Assembly: GCA_025449115.1 (NCBI GenBank)
Contig: JAHLKC010000080.1
Coordinates: 123,299 to 187,298, forward strand
DNA: 64,000 nt
Source: Chytridium lagenaria
Lineage: Eukaryota; Chytridiomycota; Chytridiomycetes; Chytridiales; Chytridiaceae
Direction: 5' to 3'
Under the pieces are notes generated by a model that worked only from the letters and a program-made list of their open reading frames with translations, made no database searches and was not told where the DNA came from. Positions 1 to 11,776 of the stretch are shown in pieces. The position numbers and the translations under genes were made by a program. The first letter of the stretch is position 1, and each line of letters begins with the position of its first letter.

Positions 1-839
1 TGCAGAGGTTAAGCAGTTGAGAACCATCCAACCGTAAGGCGACCACCAGGGGGACGGTGTCGGCAGTTTCTTAGGACTTGCCTTCCACTATGTCGGACCA
101 TCCTTTACTTCCATTAGAAACATAAATTACAAGATAACACTTTACCAGCTATAATAGACGACACCACCATCAACATGAACGCCGTCAACGTCAACGGCGT
201 CACCTTCGAACCATTAAAGAACCACAACTCTGCATACGCAATCACCACAATCGTCAAGTTTTTGAAGATAGTAAACAGTGGAATGGACATGAATTGCAAT
301 GCTTTTGAGCCAGTGTAGATCATGACGACGAGCGCGAGGGATACCACGAACCACCTTTTTGCTTCGTCGTGGCGGTAAGGGCGATGACTGAGGAGGGAGA
401 AGAAGGCGAAGATTTCAAGGACAATGACGGTGAGTGCATTCTATGTTGCATGTTAATGGATAAAGTCGATGGAAAGGGTGGTAGCAGGAAAAGAGTTCCC
501 AACCTGGACTGCGAGGACGAAAAAGTTCATGTGGAATTCGTAGCTTGAGAGGATGGCTTTGTTGGTGACCGTCATGAGCTAACCAAATATGTAAGAAAGA
601 AAACATGTTGAAAACTTGGTCAGTATCTATCCGCAGTAAACATGAAGGATTGATGTTATCCATCTTTTCTTTATCATAAGGATATCACCTACGATGGATG
701 CGCCACAGTAAGCTGCGATGGCGGCCAAAGGCCCATTCAATAGCGACTCTTTTTGCCATGGCTCGACGACGCTTGAGAAACGAGATGCAGCGAAATGCGC
801 TGATGACGGGGATGAGTTGCTGTGAGTTGGAGGTTTCCA
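1..839 (-). CDS. VRG4: GDP-mannose transporter, Golgi (VRG4-like), 3' part cut by window edge
   Basis: Nucleotide-sugar transporter that exchanges cytosolic GDP-mannose for luminal GMP in the Golgi, supplying mannosylation. Reading the minus strand, one exon gives an N-terminal segment ending [11 protein letters not shown], an intron (GTAGGT...TTAG) joins it to [15 protein letters not shown], and a third exon carries hydrophobic helices with the diagnostic stretch [20 protein letters not shown] last exon has GWSDIVEG, and [12 protein letters not shown] follows in another frame, so a one-base break or missed intron lies near 60-70. The GALNK nucleotide-binding motif lies beyond the window. The true start codon is not visible; the 5' limit given is a plausible splice acceptor at 839. 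Family assignment is firm; exon ends are approximate. Confidence 0.82.
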
Positions 840-1137
840 CTTAGAAAACACCGCCAATAATAATCTCACCCTGATCTCTGACAATATTTTGGGTGCAGAA
901 TTTAAAGCACTAAAGGTAATAAGGTGGTCTCCGTCTTAACTGTGTTTTGATTCTTCAACAGTTAAGACGTTCGGCTTGCAGGTCGGTACGAAATATATTC
1001 AAAACCCCCCCTTACCCCCCTGAAAAACTCCCGGCGTTGTTAGACCTCCATCCCATCATGAAAACAAGTACCAAAAAAACCAACAAAAACCAAAAAAACC
1101 GACGCGAAACATAAGCCAGTTCGTTCAATTCATATCA
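840..1137. other. intergenic, no gene seen
   Basis: Between the transporter 5' region and the 3' end of the first REI1-like copy. It holds short poly-C and poly-A runs but no convincing ORF, RNA gene or repeat. Confidence 0.5.
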
Positions 1138-2757
1138 TCAACCATCTTTCTTGACAAAATGCTTCCTAAGGTTTCCGTAATTATTGATCATCCCCGTCTT
1201 CAACTTAAAATCAGTATACGTCCTGCTCAACTCGCAGTTCTGTTTCTTCGCCTGTCTTTCTAAAACTTTCACGGCCATTCGCGTGTGAATGGGTACTGCA
1301 CCCAATGAAGCGTACCTTCCTGCGAGCGGACAATGGAGGTAGAGTTGGACGTGGTCGACGGAGTGCGGACGGCACCCATATTGCGACGGTGATGGTAAAA
1401 GTTGTGCGGGTGTTGGATCGGTTATGAGGGTGCGGCCGGATGCAAGAGTTAGACGGGATTCATCTTCGGAAAGAGTAAGGCCTTTCGTTCTTTTTAAGCG
1501 GTGAGATTATATTCAATCCCGATATTAACGAGATAAAGGCATACCTTTCCGCAACATACGCTTCCTGCTCATCTAATTCCACCCAATCCTCACCAATGTC
1601 CTCCTCCATATTATCCACTTCCTCCTTCCCCACCTCCTCATCCTCCCATGTCATCCCAAAGTCATAAAAATCCACCAACTCCTCGTCATCCCCATCCTCA
1701 TAAGCAACCTTACAGTGACCTTTCATAACCATATGATCTCTCACAGCTTCAAGCGAATGCATCGCCCTTCCCTTCCCATTGCAATAAATACATAAATTCC
1801 CAACACTGATCTTTTCACCCAAATACGTGATCAATCCTTCAAGGTCGATGAGGAACTCGAGGTCAGGGATGAAGAAGGAATGAGAAACAGCCATGTGAGA
1901 CATGGAGTCTTCGAGACTGGCGGAACGGTGCGTGCAGAAAAGGCAGTCTGTGAGTGCTAGTCTGGGGGAAGTGGAGGCCTTTTTGAGAAGGATAGCGTCG
2001 AATTCGGCGTCAGTTTTTGCAGCGGCAAGCTGGATACGCCAGGGGATGGTGGGATTTGGAGGCGATGTGGAGGGGTCTGCTTCTGTTAAAGGAGTGGATT
2101 CGGGAATGGTGTCGCCTTTGGACTCAATAATTCCTTATGTTTGTTGGATATGAGGTGATTCGAGAAGGCGTTCTCAGTGCTGTACGTTTTTCTAGTGTAG
2201 ATATTAAAGCATCAAATGATTAGCCAAAGATCAAGATAAAGCAGGGTTAACGGAAGCCAGAACAACAAATGATGGCGATCGGTAATATATTACGGGCAGA
2301 TGAACAAAACAGAATATGTCCTCTTACCCACAAGGGTACGCAAACCAATTGAAGGCTAGACCTCTCGGTTTCCGCATCATTTATCGCCTGCTGAGCTGCA
2401 ATAACCCACCTTCAGCACTTCACCTTCAAAAAAAACAAAACCCCCACCTTTCACTCTATGCACAAACGCCTCCTGAGTCACTGGAGGCAGCTCCGCAACC
2501 TCCTCTTCATATTATACCGATGCCAATCCGTTCGATGATGTTCTCTTTGATGTTCAGCGCTGTGAAAGGCTACATGGCACTAGTGGGGATCAGATAACGT
2601 TAATATGGAGGAGAGTTACAGCTAGGCATGTGAACATGGCGGACTTTGTCCCGATCTTGAGGGGGATGTTGGCGGAAAGAGTCGTAATGGTTGAGTGTTC
2701 GGAGAACTGAGAGGCGGTTTCAGCGTCATCATGGTGGTGGTCGTCGTGGTCCGGCAT
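1138..2757 (-). pseudogene. REI1: REI1/ZNF622-like 60S biogenesis factor, decayed tandem copy A
   Basis: Paralogue of the next gene. REI1 (ZNF622) is a cytoplasmic zinc-finger protein that helps release Arx1/Alb1 and mature the 60S ribosomal subunit. Recognisable pieces are the start MPDHDDHHHDDAETASQFSE, the first U1-like finger (CHVAFHSAEHQREHHRTDWH), the IPDLEFLIDLEGLITYLGEK region with CIYCNGKGRAMHSLEAVRDH, an acidic stretch and a C-terminus ending near KTGMINNYGNL...HF. At least four one-base frame breaks occur (near 2120, 2370, 2480 and in the last exon). The CxxC half of the second finger, present in copy B, is absent upstream of KTYSTENAFSNHL. The number of lesions exceeds that of neighbouring genes, so I call a pseudogene, though sequence error may add to it. 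Confidence 0.72.
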
Positions 2758-3020
2758 GGTGTTGAGTCGTAAAGCTTGTGACTAAGATGCTTATCTGAAA
2801 TTTGAATAGAAAATATCGGTTTCAATGGCTCCGCCTCCAGGATGCCGTCGCCACATTCACGTAAAAAAACCCCACGATGCATGTATGGCTGCATCCAGCA
2901 TTTTTATTCACCCGATACAAAAGAAGTATAATGTAGACACGAAGGAAAGAAAAGTCACGGCAAACAAAGCGCGATAACGAAGAAACAAAGAAAGAACAAC
3001 CCCGAAAAAACGACAACCCC

Positions 3021-4764
3021 TCAATCGAACCCAATTTGACTCCTGAAATGCCTGTTCATTGTACTCTTGTTCATCTTAACTCCTACTTGTCCTGAAGTTC
3101 TGATAACTCTTGTTAAACTCGATATTCTGGCTCTTCGCCTCCTTCCTTAACGCCATCTCCGCCCTGATCGTGTGGATTGGGAGGGCACCAAGCGCAGCGT
3201 ACCGACCTGCAAGACTGACAATCGCCAGAGAGTCTTTAGAGGGTGCGGCAGTGCGTACAGGGATGACACCCATTTGACGACGGTGATTGTAGACACTATG
3301 GGGATTTTGGGAGCGGTGGAGAACGGTGCGGCCTGAGGGGAGGGGTAAGACGGGTTTCATCTTCAGAGAGGTGATGCCTTGGGTTCTATAATAAAACGAA
3401 TTTCAGTAAGTATGGCATTGCGTCAAGAGATATAAAAAAAACGTTGCGTTTACGAAAAGACGAAAACAATGAAAACGTTTTAGAAAAAATCACATACTTT
3501 GAAGCGAGATATTCATCCCTTTCATCCACATCTTCCCACTCCTCTCCTTCACCCTCTCCCTCTTCCACAGCCTCCTCGTCGTCACCTTCCTCCTCCTCCA
3601 CCTCCTCACCGCCTTCTCCATTCTCCCAAGTCGAGCTAAAATCGTAATAATCCCGCAACCTCCATCTCCGCTCCGTCCTCATACGCAATTTTACAATGTC
3701 CCTTCATAATCATATGATCTCTCACAGCCTCAAGCGAATGCAGAGCCCTCCCCTTTCCGTTACAATAAATACACACATTCCCAACACTAATCTTTTCCCC
3801 CAAGTATTTGATCAATCCTTCCAAATCAACAAGGTATTCCAAGTCAGGGATGAAGAAGGAATGCGATTTCGCCATGTGGGTCATGCTTTCTTCGAGGGTT
3901 GCGGAACGGTGAGTACAAAAAAGACAGTCAGTGTGTTCGAGGCGTGGGGATTGGCAACTTTCGAATCCAGGAGTTTTTCGAGCTCAGCCTGGTCTTGGGC
4001 CTGAGCAAGCTGGACGCGCCAGGGGACAGTGGGTTTAATAGAAATGGTTGGAGTGGTTAAGGTTGACGATGAGGAGGTTGCTTCGGTTGTTTCAGAGGTT
4101 TCGACGACGGATTCCGATGCCTCGGTGGTATCTTGCGCAGCGCTCTCCATCGCGTTGCGTTTCTTTTTCTCGTAAGTAGCCTCAGCGTCCTTGTGTTTTT
4201 TTGATATTAGGTGGTTTGCATAGGCGTTATCAGTTGAATAGGATTTGCTGAAGGAACAAAAGCAGTAGCATTCATTTTGAAATTCAGCGGTGAGTTTCAG
4301 AAGAAGACTCTTACCCGCAAGGTATGCATGACCCTTGAAAGCTTGCTTACCAGCAGCTTCAGCCTGGTTCTTGGCTGCTTGAGCTGTTTATCCAGCAAAA
4401 ACAAATGATGTTAATTATTCACCAGAAGGAAAAACGGAAGCCACCTTTAAGGCGAAGTGCGAAAGCTTCTTGAGTAACTGGCGGAAGGTCTGCCACCTTT
4501 CTTTTCAAATTGTAACGGTGCCAGTCCGACTTGTAGTGCTCTCTTTGGTGCTCAGCGCCGTGGAAAGCTACATGGCACTTGATGTCAAAAACCACGTTAG
4601 CGATCCTCAACTAAGGACAAAGATGCACTCACAGCAAGACAGGTGAAGATGGCAGCATTGGAGCCGATCTTTGTGGGGACGTTGGAAGAGAGCTGAGTGG
4701 TGGTGTTGGTCGCTTCGGAAAACTGAGATGCCGTCTCGGCTTCGTCATGCACACTTGGAGACAT
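3021..4764 (-). CDS. REI1: REI1/ZNF622-like cytoplasmic 60S subunit biogenesis factor, copy B
   Basis: Cytoplasmic pre-60S maturation factor. Exons on the minus strand run from MSPSVHDEAETASQFSEAT through the first finger (CHVAFHGAEHQREHYKSDWH then RYNLKRKVADLPPV). The second finger is CYCFCSF...ANHLISKKHKD, followed by a Ser/Thr/Glu-rich linker, a conserved central block (IPDLEYLVDLEGLIKYLGEK, CIYCNGKGRALHSL), a very acidic segment and an SGRTVLHRS C-terminal block. Two single-base breaks interrupt it: near 3645 (family-like YYDFSSTWEN continues in another frame) and near 3090, after which MNKSTMNRHFR reaches the stop at 3021. Without the second shift the ORF would stop at 3076. It is a direct tandem duplicate of copy A, 260 bp away. 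More complete than copy A and probably the functional copy. Confidence 0.8.
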
Positions 4765-4921
4765 GATGATGGCGTTGAAGGGAGTTAGACGAGGGATTGG
4801 ACGAGGGACACTGATGTGGGATGGGGATGCGCAGGACGAAAATATGATGCTTTATGGTATTGAATGTCCAAGGGCTCTGAAGAAGGTTCTTTGGCCTTTG
4901 GATTTGAAATTGTCCAACACA

Positions 4922-4941
4922 CAAAAAAAAAAAAAAAAAAA
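4922..4941. repeat. A20 homopolymer upstream of REI1 copy B
   Basis: An uninterrupted run of about 20 A in the 5' region of the REI1 copy B gene. Such A/T tracts often exclude nucleosomes in fungal promoters. No function is shown here. Confidence 0.7.
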
Positions 4942-5125
4942 AGGTTGTTCAAAATGACCGCCAATGTGAGAGTGCAACTGCGCCTCTGTCGAGTCCACCA
5001 TCGTGTAAAAGAATCACCGTCACGTCGCTGATGATCAAACTTATATACAATTATTTTGCAGAAATTAACTCCCCCCATTATACAATATCATTAAAACCCC
5101 TCATCATTTGAACAAACAAAGTACA

Positions 5126-6900
5126 TCACACATTCAAGACGGAAGAAGATGACGACGCAGGCAAGCTCGATTCCCCCTCCATCGTAACCCTCATATCCTC
5201 CGGTATCATATCTTCATTCCACGGCACACCAGCAACCCTATAAAAGCACATCTCCAAAGCTGACCTTGCCTTTCCGTGCAACCTTGGCTTCAAAATGCCC
5301 CTAGTCACCTCCACAGCACACAGCCTTCTATAATCTTCCGAGCTTCCCCTAATACCCACGCTCCAATTGACCATGTACACACCACCAGGGTAGTAACATC
5401 CAGCTTTAGATTGAAGATGCTCGAGGACAGCGGATTCTAAAACGGAAACGGGGAGATGGAACTCCTCGAACAGCGCTTGCGCGCCTAGATGCCGGCCCTC
5501 TACGATGAGCTTGCGAAAGGCCGTTTCGAGAAGAGAGGTGAATGGTGTGTTGAGGTAGACTTTTGGAATGTACGTGTCGTCGGAAGAGTTGAGGGCGTCA
5601 TAGGTGAGGAGACGCGAGAGAAGTTTGTAAGTACTGCGATAGTCACGATTTCGAGTGCGATTCTCGAGAATCTCCTCAACCATCTCCTCTGTTACGTAGC
5701 AAGTCCACGGCTTGGCCAGAGCTGCGGGTAGGGGCGTTATTAATTCATCTTCATTCAGTTCAACCTCCGAACTTGTAGGAGAAAGTGGTGCCTCGTCAGA
5801 TTCAGTTTCGTTTACACCGTTGGCATCCGAGTTGGCGATTTTAGGAATGCCGAAAACAACTTCAGGGTAGAACCTATCTGAAAGAACCACCGGCCATTCC
5901 CCCAACTCTCCCTCCGTCCGGTGAAAACATGTCATCGCGATGATGCGATTGATGTTCCCACTTCTATCCTCCAACCTTTCCATCAGCACATCAAAGATAT
6001 CGGCGCCGAGTGAATAAAGACGTCGAAGAAATGTTGGGGAGAGTTCTTCCAACATAGGGGTGTAGCGGTAGATGTTCACAATAGGGAAGATGATGTCGTA
6101 AGCTTCCTCCACCGATTTATGATGAGGGTATGAGGCAAGAGCATGTCTAAAGGCCACGTCATCAGAGCCAAAATACTCTGATAGCCAAAACACCCGGGGA
6201 CCATCTTCATCGTCAGAGTCGTCAGAGGAATCAGGGTCCACCCCCATAGACTCGACTTTAGTTACAGTGGTAGGTTTGCCATAAAGCTTCATTCCCTCAG
6301 CAGCCAGTATGCTTGATACTGGCTGTAGAATACCTTCTTGCTCAGTTACCCTTTGAAAGTCTTTGATATTCTGAACGATGGCCCGAGAAACCTCTGCTCC
6401 CATTGCGATAAGGCTTTTCACAACAGAGGCCTCGAATTCCAAAGGCGCAAGAGACCGAACGAGTTCAGCATATGGCGCAGAGCTTGCATCTGAAGGGACT
6501 TTCTTCCCAACTGCTTTCTTGCCTTTGACAGGCGCCTTTGGAGAGTAAAGCACCTTATCTTTGATCATTTCAACGGCTGTCGGAAGAGCGAGATATCGAT
6601 TGTGGTGTGCCATTATCCATTTTGCTATAGCGTGGGGATCGCTCGACAAGAAAAGAAGGTCCCTGCAAGTCGACGAAAACTCCAATGCAGCTCGGAAGTC
6701 ATCAATGTTGCGGAAGATGGAGACGAGGATTTCGTACGGTAGAGATGGTATAACTAGGGCCTTTGACGTTGTGGCGGAAAGCCTAACTCGGACCCGGGAT
6801 GGAGAGAGCTTGATGGCATTCCCTTCCGATGGAGAATCACGCCATCTGCTCGAAAGGCCACTGACTTCCCAGTGGCCCGCTTGGTCTTTTTGGGTGCCAT
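5126..6900 (-). CDS. F-box protein with ankyrin-like helical repeats
   Basis: Putative substrate receptor of an SCF ubiquitin ligase. A 519-codon frame ends at 5126. In-frame upstream sequence contains IPSLPYEILVSIFRNIDDF followed by RAALEFSSTCRDL, a typical F-box that would bind Skp1, so the gene must start above the first Met of the long frame. The best start is the ATG at 6900 (MAPKKTKRATGKS), with one one-base break near 6845 joining it to the F-box frame. The remainder is helical with segments such as SLIAMGAEVSRAIV, LYSLGADIFDVLM and LIVEGRHLGAQALFEEF, which look like degenerate ankyrin-type units. An acidic run (DSSDDSDDEDG) and a Ser-rich tail are also present. The substrate is unknown; large F-box families are common in chytrids. 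Confidence 0.66.
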
Positions 6901-7495
6901 CTATGTTGCGGCACCCGAAATGAATGGTTCAGAATAAATACAAATTTTCGACAACACCCTTTCAGTAAGTACGGCATACCCATCCCAACCTCTCCTGCGA
7001 AAGAAGCCATCATCCTGCAACCTCTTACTCCCGTGAAAAGTAGAACTGGGCGTCATGAGCACCAGCCAAAGTCATCTACCACATATTCTAGAACTTTTGC
7101 CAGTATTCCTCCTAAAGAACTACCAAGAATCTGCAAGGTTTGATTCCCATCATTGAAATCCCGTTGCAGGATCCTTGAGCTTCATCAGGTACGGCTAGAT
7201 TCATATTTCATTATTTAGGATTTTCTTCCCTTCCAGACCGTAGTGCTGTTTTTTGCAATTTCTTACTTATATTGGCTCGTCATTCGTTTTTCCATCAACC
7301 GTGATCTCAAAGCACCTACTATAATTACTGGTCGCGCTATTTTTTTCCTTAAAGTAATGCCAAACGACAGGAGAGATCAGGCAGGCGCAGATACTCGGGT
7401 TCATTCCATCACCTTCCCTCTGGAACTCCTACCCACCTAGAACAATTCGGTCTCCCCTTCAAGAACTCGAAAATCTCATCATTGATCTTACAGAC
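6901..7495. other. gene-poor stretch upstream of F-box gene
   Basis: Contains the probable promoter of the minus-strand F-box gene. A hydrophobic plus-strand ORF at 7243-7440 lacks recognisable homology. Nothing else is supported. Confidence 0.35.
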
Positions 7496-8010
7496 ATGCT
7501 CCGTCACCACCGATTCCTCCCAATTGAAGATTTAAAACGTCGCTATTGGGATTTCTTTGGTACAGAAATGCCGCCTTCGTGGTCGAGATTGTTTTTGCGC
7601 ATGCTTGAAACCGGCTCAACAGCTTCCGACGTCGCGGCTTACCTTGACCAATCTGGCACGACCATTTTGAGGTTCACGCTTTCTTCATTCGAAAACTGCG
7701 GACTCTTGGTCGACAGAGGATAGGTGGACAATATGCTTCTCGCTTCAATGCCACATTTACAGGAATTTAATGTGGATAACTTGCATACATTGGTTGGGCC
7801 TGGTGAGATTAATGTCGGCGTGCTTGCCAGGATGGCGAGCTATGTGGAGAAGGGAGATGATTAGAAGATCAAAAAGACAGCTGTTGGCTTGATGATCCAG
7901 CTTCTTGATGATGCACACCATACGTGCTGTCAGCTTGATCATCATCGAGAGCAGCTTGTGGCTTTCAATTGGAGTGCGCGTAGGGAGATCCCGAAAGTGA
8001 ATAATCAGGT
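7496..8010 (+). pseudogene. unrecognised decayed ORF, leucine-rich-repeat-like
   Basis: A plus-strand frame starts MLRHHRFLPIEDLKRRYWDF and runs to a TAG near 7721. The same frame continues with LASMPHLQEFNVDNLHTLV, a further stop near 7862 and then a helical tail to about 8010, where a GTaat donor-like site occurs. The two in-frame stops without frame change suggest real decay rather than indel error. The MPHLQEFNV segment resembles the leucine-rich repeats that often follow fungal F-boxes. I cannot name a family. Confidence 0.3.
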
Positions 8011-8533
8011 AATTTGATCATCACGATTACTTTTTAAGTCTACCTCAGCTGATTTTATAACATTACTTATTTGATAAGGATGTTGGTCTTCTGCAGCTGG
8101 CTCCTGAGCACCCGATTCTCGTACTTTGAGATGATACAGCAACCTCTTGAGCTTACTGTTGGAAGAGGAGGAACAGCTTATTCCGGCTTATCCAAGTGCG
8201 GTATCCGGTTAGGCAAAACTGGTCGCATTTTTTTAATTATTTTTTCTCGCTCTTCCTTTTCATTTTCTTCAGCATGGCCCTTTTTGCATTCGCAGTCCGT
8301 GTGGACTTGCCGACACCCTTTTTGCACAAACATATGGCAAAATTCCTGCTTATCCTGTAAATATTTTTTTTATTCTCTTTCCGGTTGATTTTTTGGTATG
8401 GTTTTATTTAACACTTGAATTTGCTGCTCCCGCAACCTTGTACATAAAATATCTTGCAAAAACTCCAATTCAGAAATAGGTCCTGCCCCAAAAAAAAATA
8501 CATGTATTATAGAATCTAAAAGGCACATAATTA
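8011..8533. other. AT-rich intergenic stretch downstream of TFIP11
   Basis: T-rich sequence following the 3' end of the minus-strand TFIP11 gene. ORFs here on both strands have no recognisable features. Confidence 0.4.
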
Positions 8534-11500
8534 TTAAGCTTTCGGCTTCCTCAATAACGCTGCCTGGATAGCCTCGTCTAGAGAATATGGTGTCCAAGCC
8601 TCCTGCAACGTCTGCCCACCTTCCTGCACAAAAATCACCGCATCATCAATATACATCAACACCCCTCCAACCTCTCTTCCATCTACCGCACCCCCAACCT
8701 CAACAGCGGCTTTCCAAGAGCATGCACCTTCGTAGACGGTAAAAGCGTCACCCCCCTCTCCCCGCGGCCTTCTCCACCAAATCCCTAAACGACAATGTCG
8801 CTTCCTTCCGTCTCTGAAATTCGGGTAACGCCGATATCTTTGTTTTCCCACCATCCACAATGCGTTTCATGGTCTCGATAGACGCGTACGGAACAATCTT
8901 TGGGACGGCGCCTAACGACTCGCCCTCACGTAACGACAGACTCCGATGCATGAGTTCAACGCCGACGCTAAACTGCATAGCCACGCCCGGCATGGCGACG
9001 ACGTCAGGTGGGAAAAAGGATTTCCAGGCCATGTACCATTGTGACACTTCCTCGTAGGATGCGTCCGGAGAGGACAACCAGGCATGGAGGATTCGCACCC
9101 ATTTTGGAAAGAACTCGGTTTCAAGAAGGTGGGAGAAGGTGGAAGGACTAAAATGGTGGCGCCATGGGAGAATCCAGTCGAGAGGGGCGTTGTTTTGGGA
9201 AGCGGGGTTGACTTCGAATTCGAGGCGGAGAATTGCGACAAGCTTTGGGAGGATGGTTTTATTGAGGAGGCTGGTAGTAATCGATGCTGGGAAAATCTAT
9301 TTTATAGATATGAGTAAAAACCAGAAGACGCGCAATGAATTGAGATCTCACCTCCAACCATGGTGTTAGTACTTTCACAGCCTCCAAATCATCCGGAAAC
9401 CATTCCGAAAACATAATTGCAAACTTTCTTTGCACAGGCTCGAAAAGTTCATGGAACATCTCTCCCAATACCGGTAACCATGGGAACAACCAAGTATGGA
9501 CAGCGATTTGACCCAACTTCTTAGGATTCCAGTCATCAACTGCTCGACGAAGTTTAGGCATTAGAAGTTGGGTGAGAATGTTAGCGAAGAGCCAAGGAGG
9601 AAGGATTTGAGGGCTTTTAGGGTTGGTGTGCTCCAGGATTCCGTGAACACTGGAAATTTCGGGGATGACAGTTGTGGGATACCAGGCTTCGAGGAGATGG
9701 ATGAAGGGGTCGGGGTTGGAAGCAGACCAAGAATTGCTATTTAATTGTCAGGACTTTCGAAAAGCAAAGAGAACTTACTTGATCGCAGAACGCACCGACG
9801 GTAGCCACACATTATAAAGCAAAGCCTCGAATGGCGTCATAAGTCGATGACCTGTCAAATCCCTTGCTCGAGCATCATCGTCCCCCTTCTTTCCTCCTCT
9901 CTTTGTATAAGTCTTCAACAACTTTCTCCACTTTGTAAGCACGCTCACCCCCAAAGTTGGTTGTTCTAAAGGCTGCCACATAGCAAACAGCCTTTTAACC
10001 AATGGGCGATAGCTGCAACAACAACTTCATCCAAGTTGTACTCCACATATTCCTCCAAAAATCCTTCCTGCAACCTCACGATATGCTCGGTAAAGGAGGC
10101 GTCAAGATCATCCTCTGTGATTTCACCATTCAACGAAACTTCCTCCAGTTCCATCTTCCCCTTTCGAATCTCTTGCATTATCCCCATCACCTCCTTCAAT
10201 CTCACAATCTTTGTCCCTGCAATCTCCGATGCCTTAGTTGACGCGACTTTGTCCTCCTCGGCTTTTGCCTTCTTCGCCTTCTCAAGCGTCAAATTCCTTG
10301 TCAACTGCACCAGATTCAACTCAGCCTCAGAGACCAACATCCGCACGTTATGTCTCAACTCCATGAGATGAGATGTCGTGTCCTTCAATGCAGCTTGATA
10401 AGATGCTTGCGATAAATCGGTCAACTCCCTCGTCTCCTTTCCAGTCATATCAATAATCTTATCCTTGAACACAGAGGTTGAAATCGTTATCCCATCAATC
10501 GTTGCCCAGCCATCATCAATGTCTGTTCCTGAATAACCTCATTCGCCGTCTTATATTTCGGCTTTTTCGGTTTCTTCGTACCCCGTTTCCACACCTCATC
10601 AACACTTTTCTCCTTCTCCTTCTTTCGTTTCTCCTCCTCTTCCTCGTCTGACAACACGTATCGCGACTTTTGCTTTTCCTGATCCTTCTTAACAGTATTT
10701 GTCCGCTCATCAAATCCTCCAGCACCAAGACCCGCTCCTTTTGGTCGGAGCTTCACGTCAATTGGTTGCGCAATACCCTTTCCGTCTTTTCCGAGCCTTG
10801 CCCAGGTTGGAAACCCATCTTTTCAAGGTATTTTAAACCAATACCCTTCCCGTACTTCTCAAACTTTGCGAAATCTCTGTCAACGGATTCACGAGGTTTT
10901 GGGGGCGCGGCCATGGGTTTTTGTGAAGGTTGTGAAGGTTTAGTGGTATTTGATGTTTGGCCTATACCGGGCCTTGTTTGGCGGGTTGATGTGAAATGGG
11001 TGGGCATTTTGCGATTTAATAGAAGTGAGAGGTATTTGAGGTGATGGCGCGGGTGGTTGCGAAGAGAACGACGGTTGCTGAGCTGATAAGTTGTTCGGAG
11101 TTGAGCCTAGCCCTAGTCCTCCGATGCGGGGTTTGCCAACATCATCCTCGTCCTCCTCCTCATCTCGGATCCGAGGTGCACGTTGAGGAGGCTCCTCGTC
11201 GCTATCGTCCTCATCATCGCTCATGGAATCCCCTTTGTTATCTTCTGCATTGTCCCCCAACTTATCATCCACATCCATGGCATCTTCATCGGATGAATCA
11301 ACCGCGTCAGAGTCTTCATCTTCATCCGGTTTTCGTCTGGAAGTGGGGTCGCCTTTGACAAAGCTAATGCCATCCTGTAGTTTCCTGCCACCCCTTTTCG
11401 ATGAGCGCTTTCGGTTGTCGTCATCACTGTCTTCAGCCCATATTCCGTAGAGAGCTTCTTCTTTCGTAAAGCGACGTCGTTTGCCTTGCCAACGTTTTAA

Positions 11501-11678
11501 TGTAAGAAGAAAACTGCGGAGTCAGGCCATGCTACATTAACCCACCTTTCGACATATTTGCTTCATCCTCCAAATCCTGCTTACTGGCCCCGTACTCTCC
11601 GTAATCTTCATCTGAAGCGGCATCGTCATCGCTTGAGCCCGCCCCGTCACCCATCTGAGGCTTTTTCCTCCGTCCCAT
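8534..11678 (-). CDS. TFIP11: TFIP11/Ntr1-type G-patch spliceosome disassembly factor
   Basis: Nuclear factor that recruits and activates the DEAH helicase Prp43/DHX15 to take apart the intron-lariat spliceosome. The start MGRRKKPQMGDGAG is at 11678. Acidic N-terminal exons lead to the G-patch (FEKYGKGIGLKYLEKMGF, then a shift, then GKDGKGIAQPIDVKLR), then KAKSVDEVWKRGTKKPKKPK, the VFKDKIIDMTGKETREL block, and a long GCFC domain (for example TPFEALLYNVWLPSVRSAI, FPWLPVLGEMFHELFEP, QWYMAWKSFFPPDV). The C-terminus is GVLMYIDDAVIFVQEG. One-base breaks fall near 8760, 10510, 10797 (inside the G-patch) and 11000, each with the family-correct frame resuming at once. That pattern argues for sequence error over pseudogenisation. 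Introns lie near 9310-9355 and 9735-9775. Confidence 0.9.
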
Positions 11679-11776
11679 ACTTGCCCGTTATATTTTTGGA
11701 ATATAGAATTTAAGATTCCAAACCTCATGGTTCTCGACGTCCAGTTCCCAAGTGTCCGCATGTTCAGGCGCAACGG
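11679..11776. promoter_or_regulatory. bidirectional promoter between TFIP11 and GT17
   Basis: The start codons of the two divergent genes are only 98 bp apart, so their 5' UTRs and core promoters must share this interval. The sequence is AT-rich near the TFIP11 side. No defined factor site was recognised. Inference from gene geometry. Confidence 0.5.

Noticed and set aside
3444..3647. Ser-rich plus-strand ORF
   Set aside because: Antisense of the acidic (GAG/GAA) stretch of REI1 copy B.
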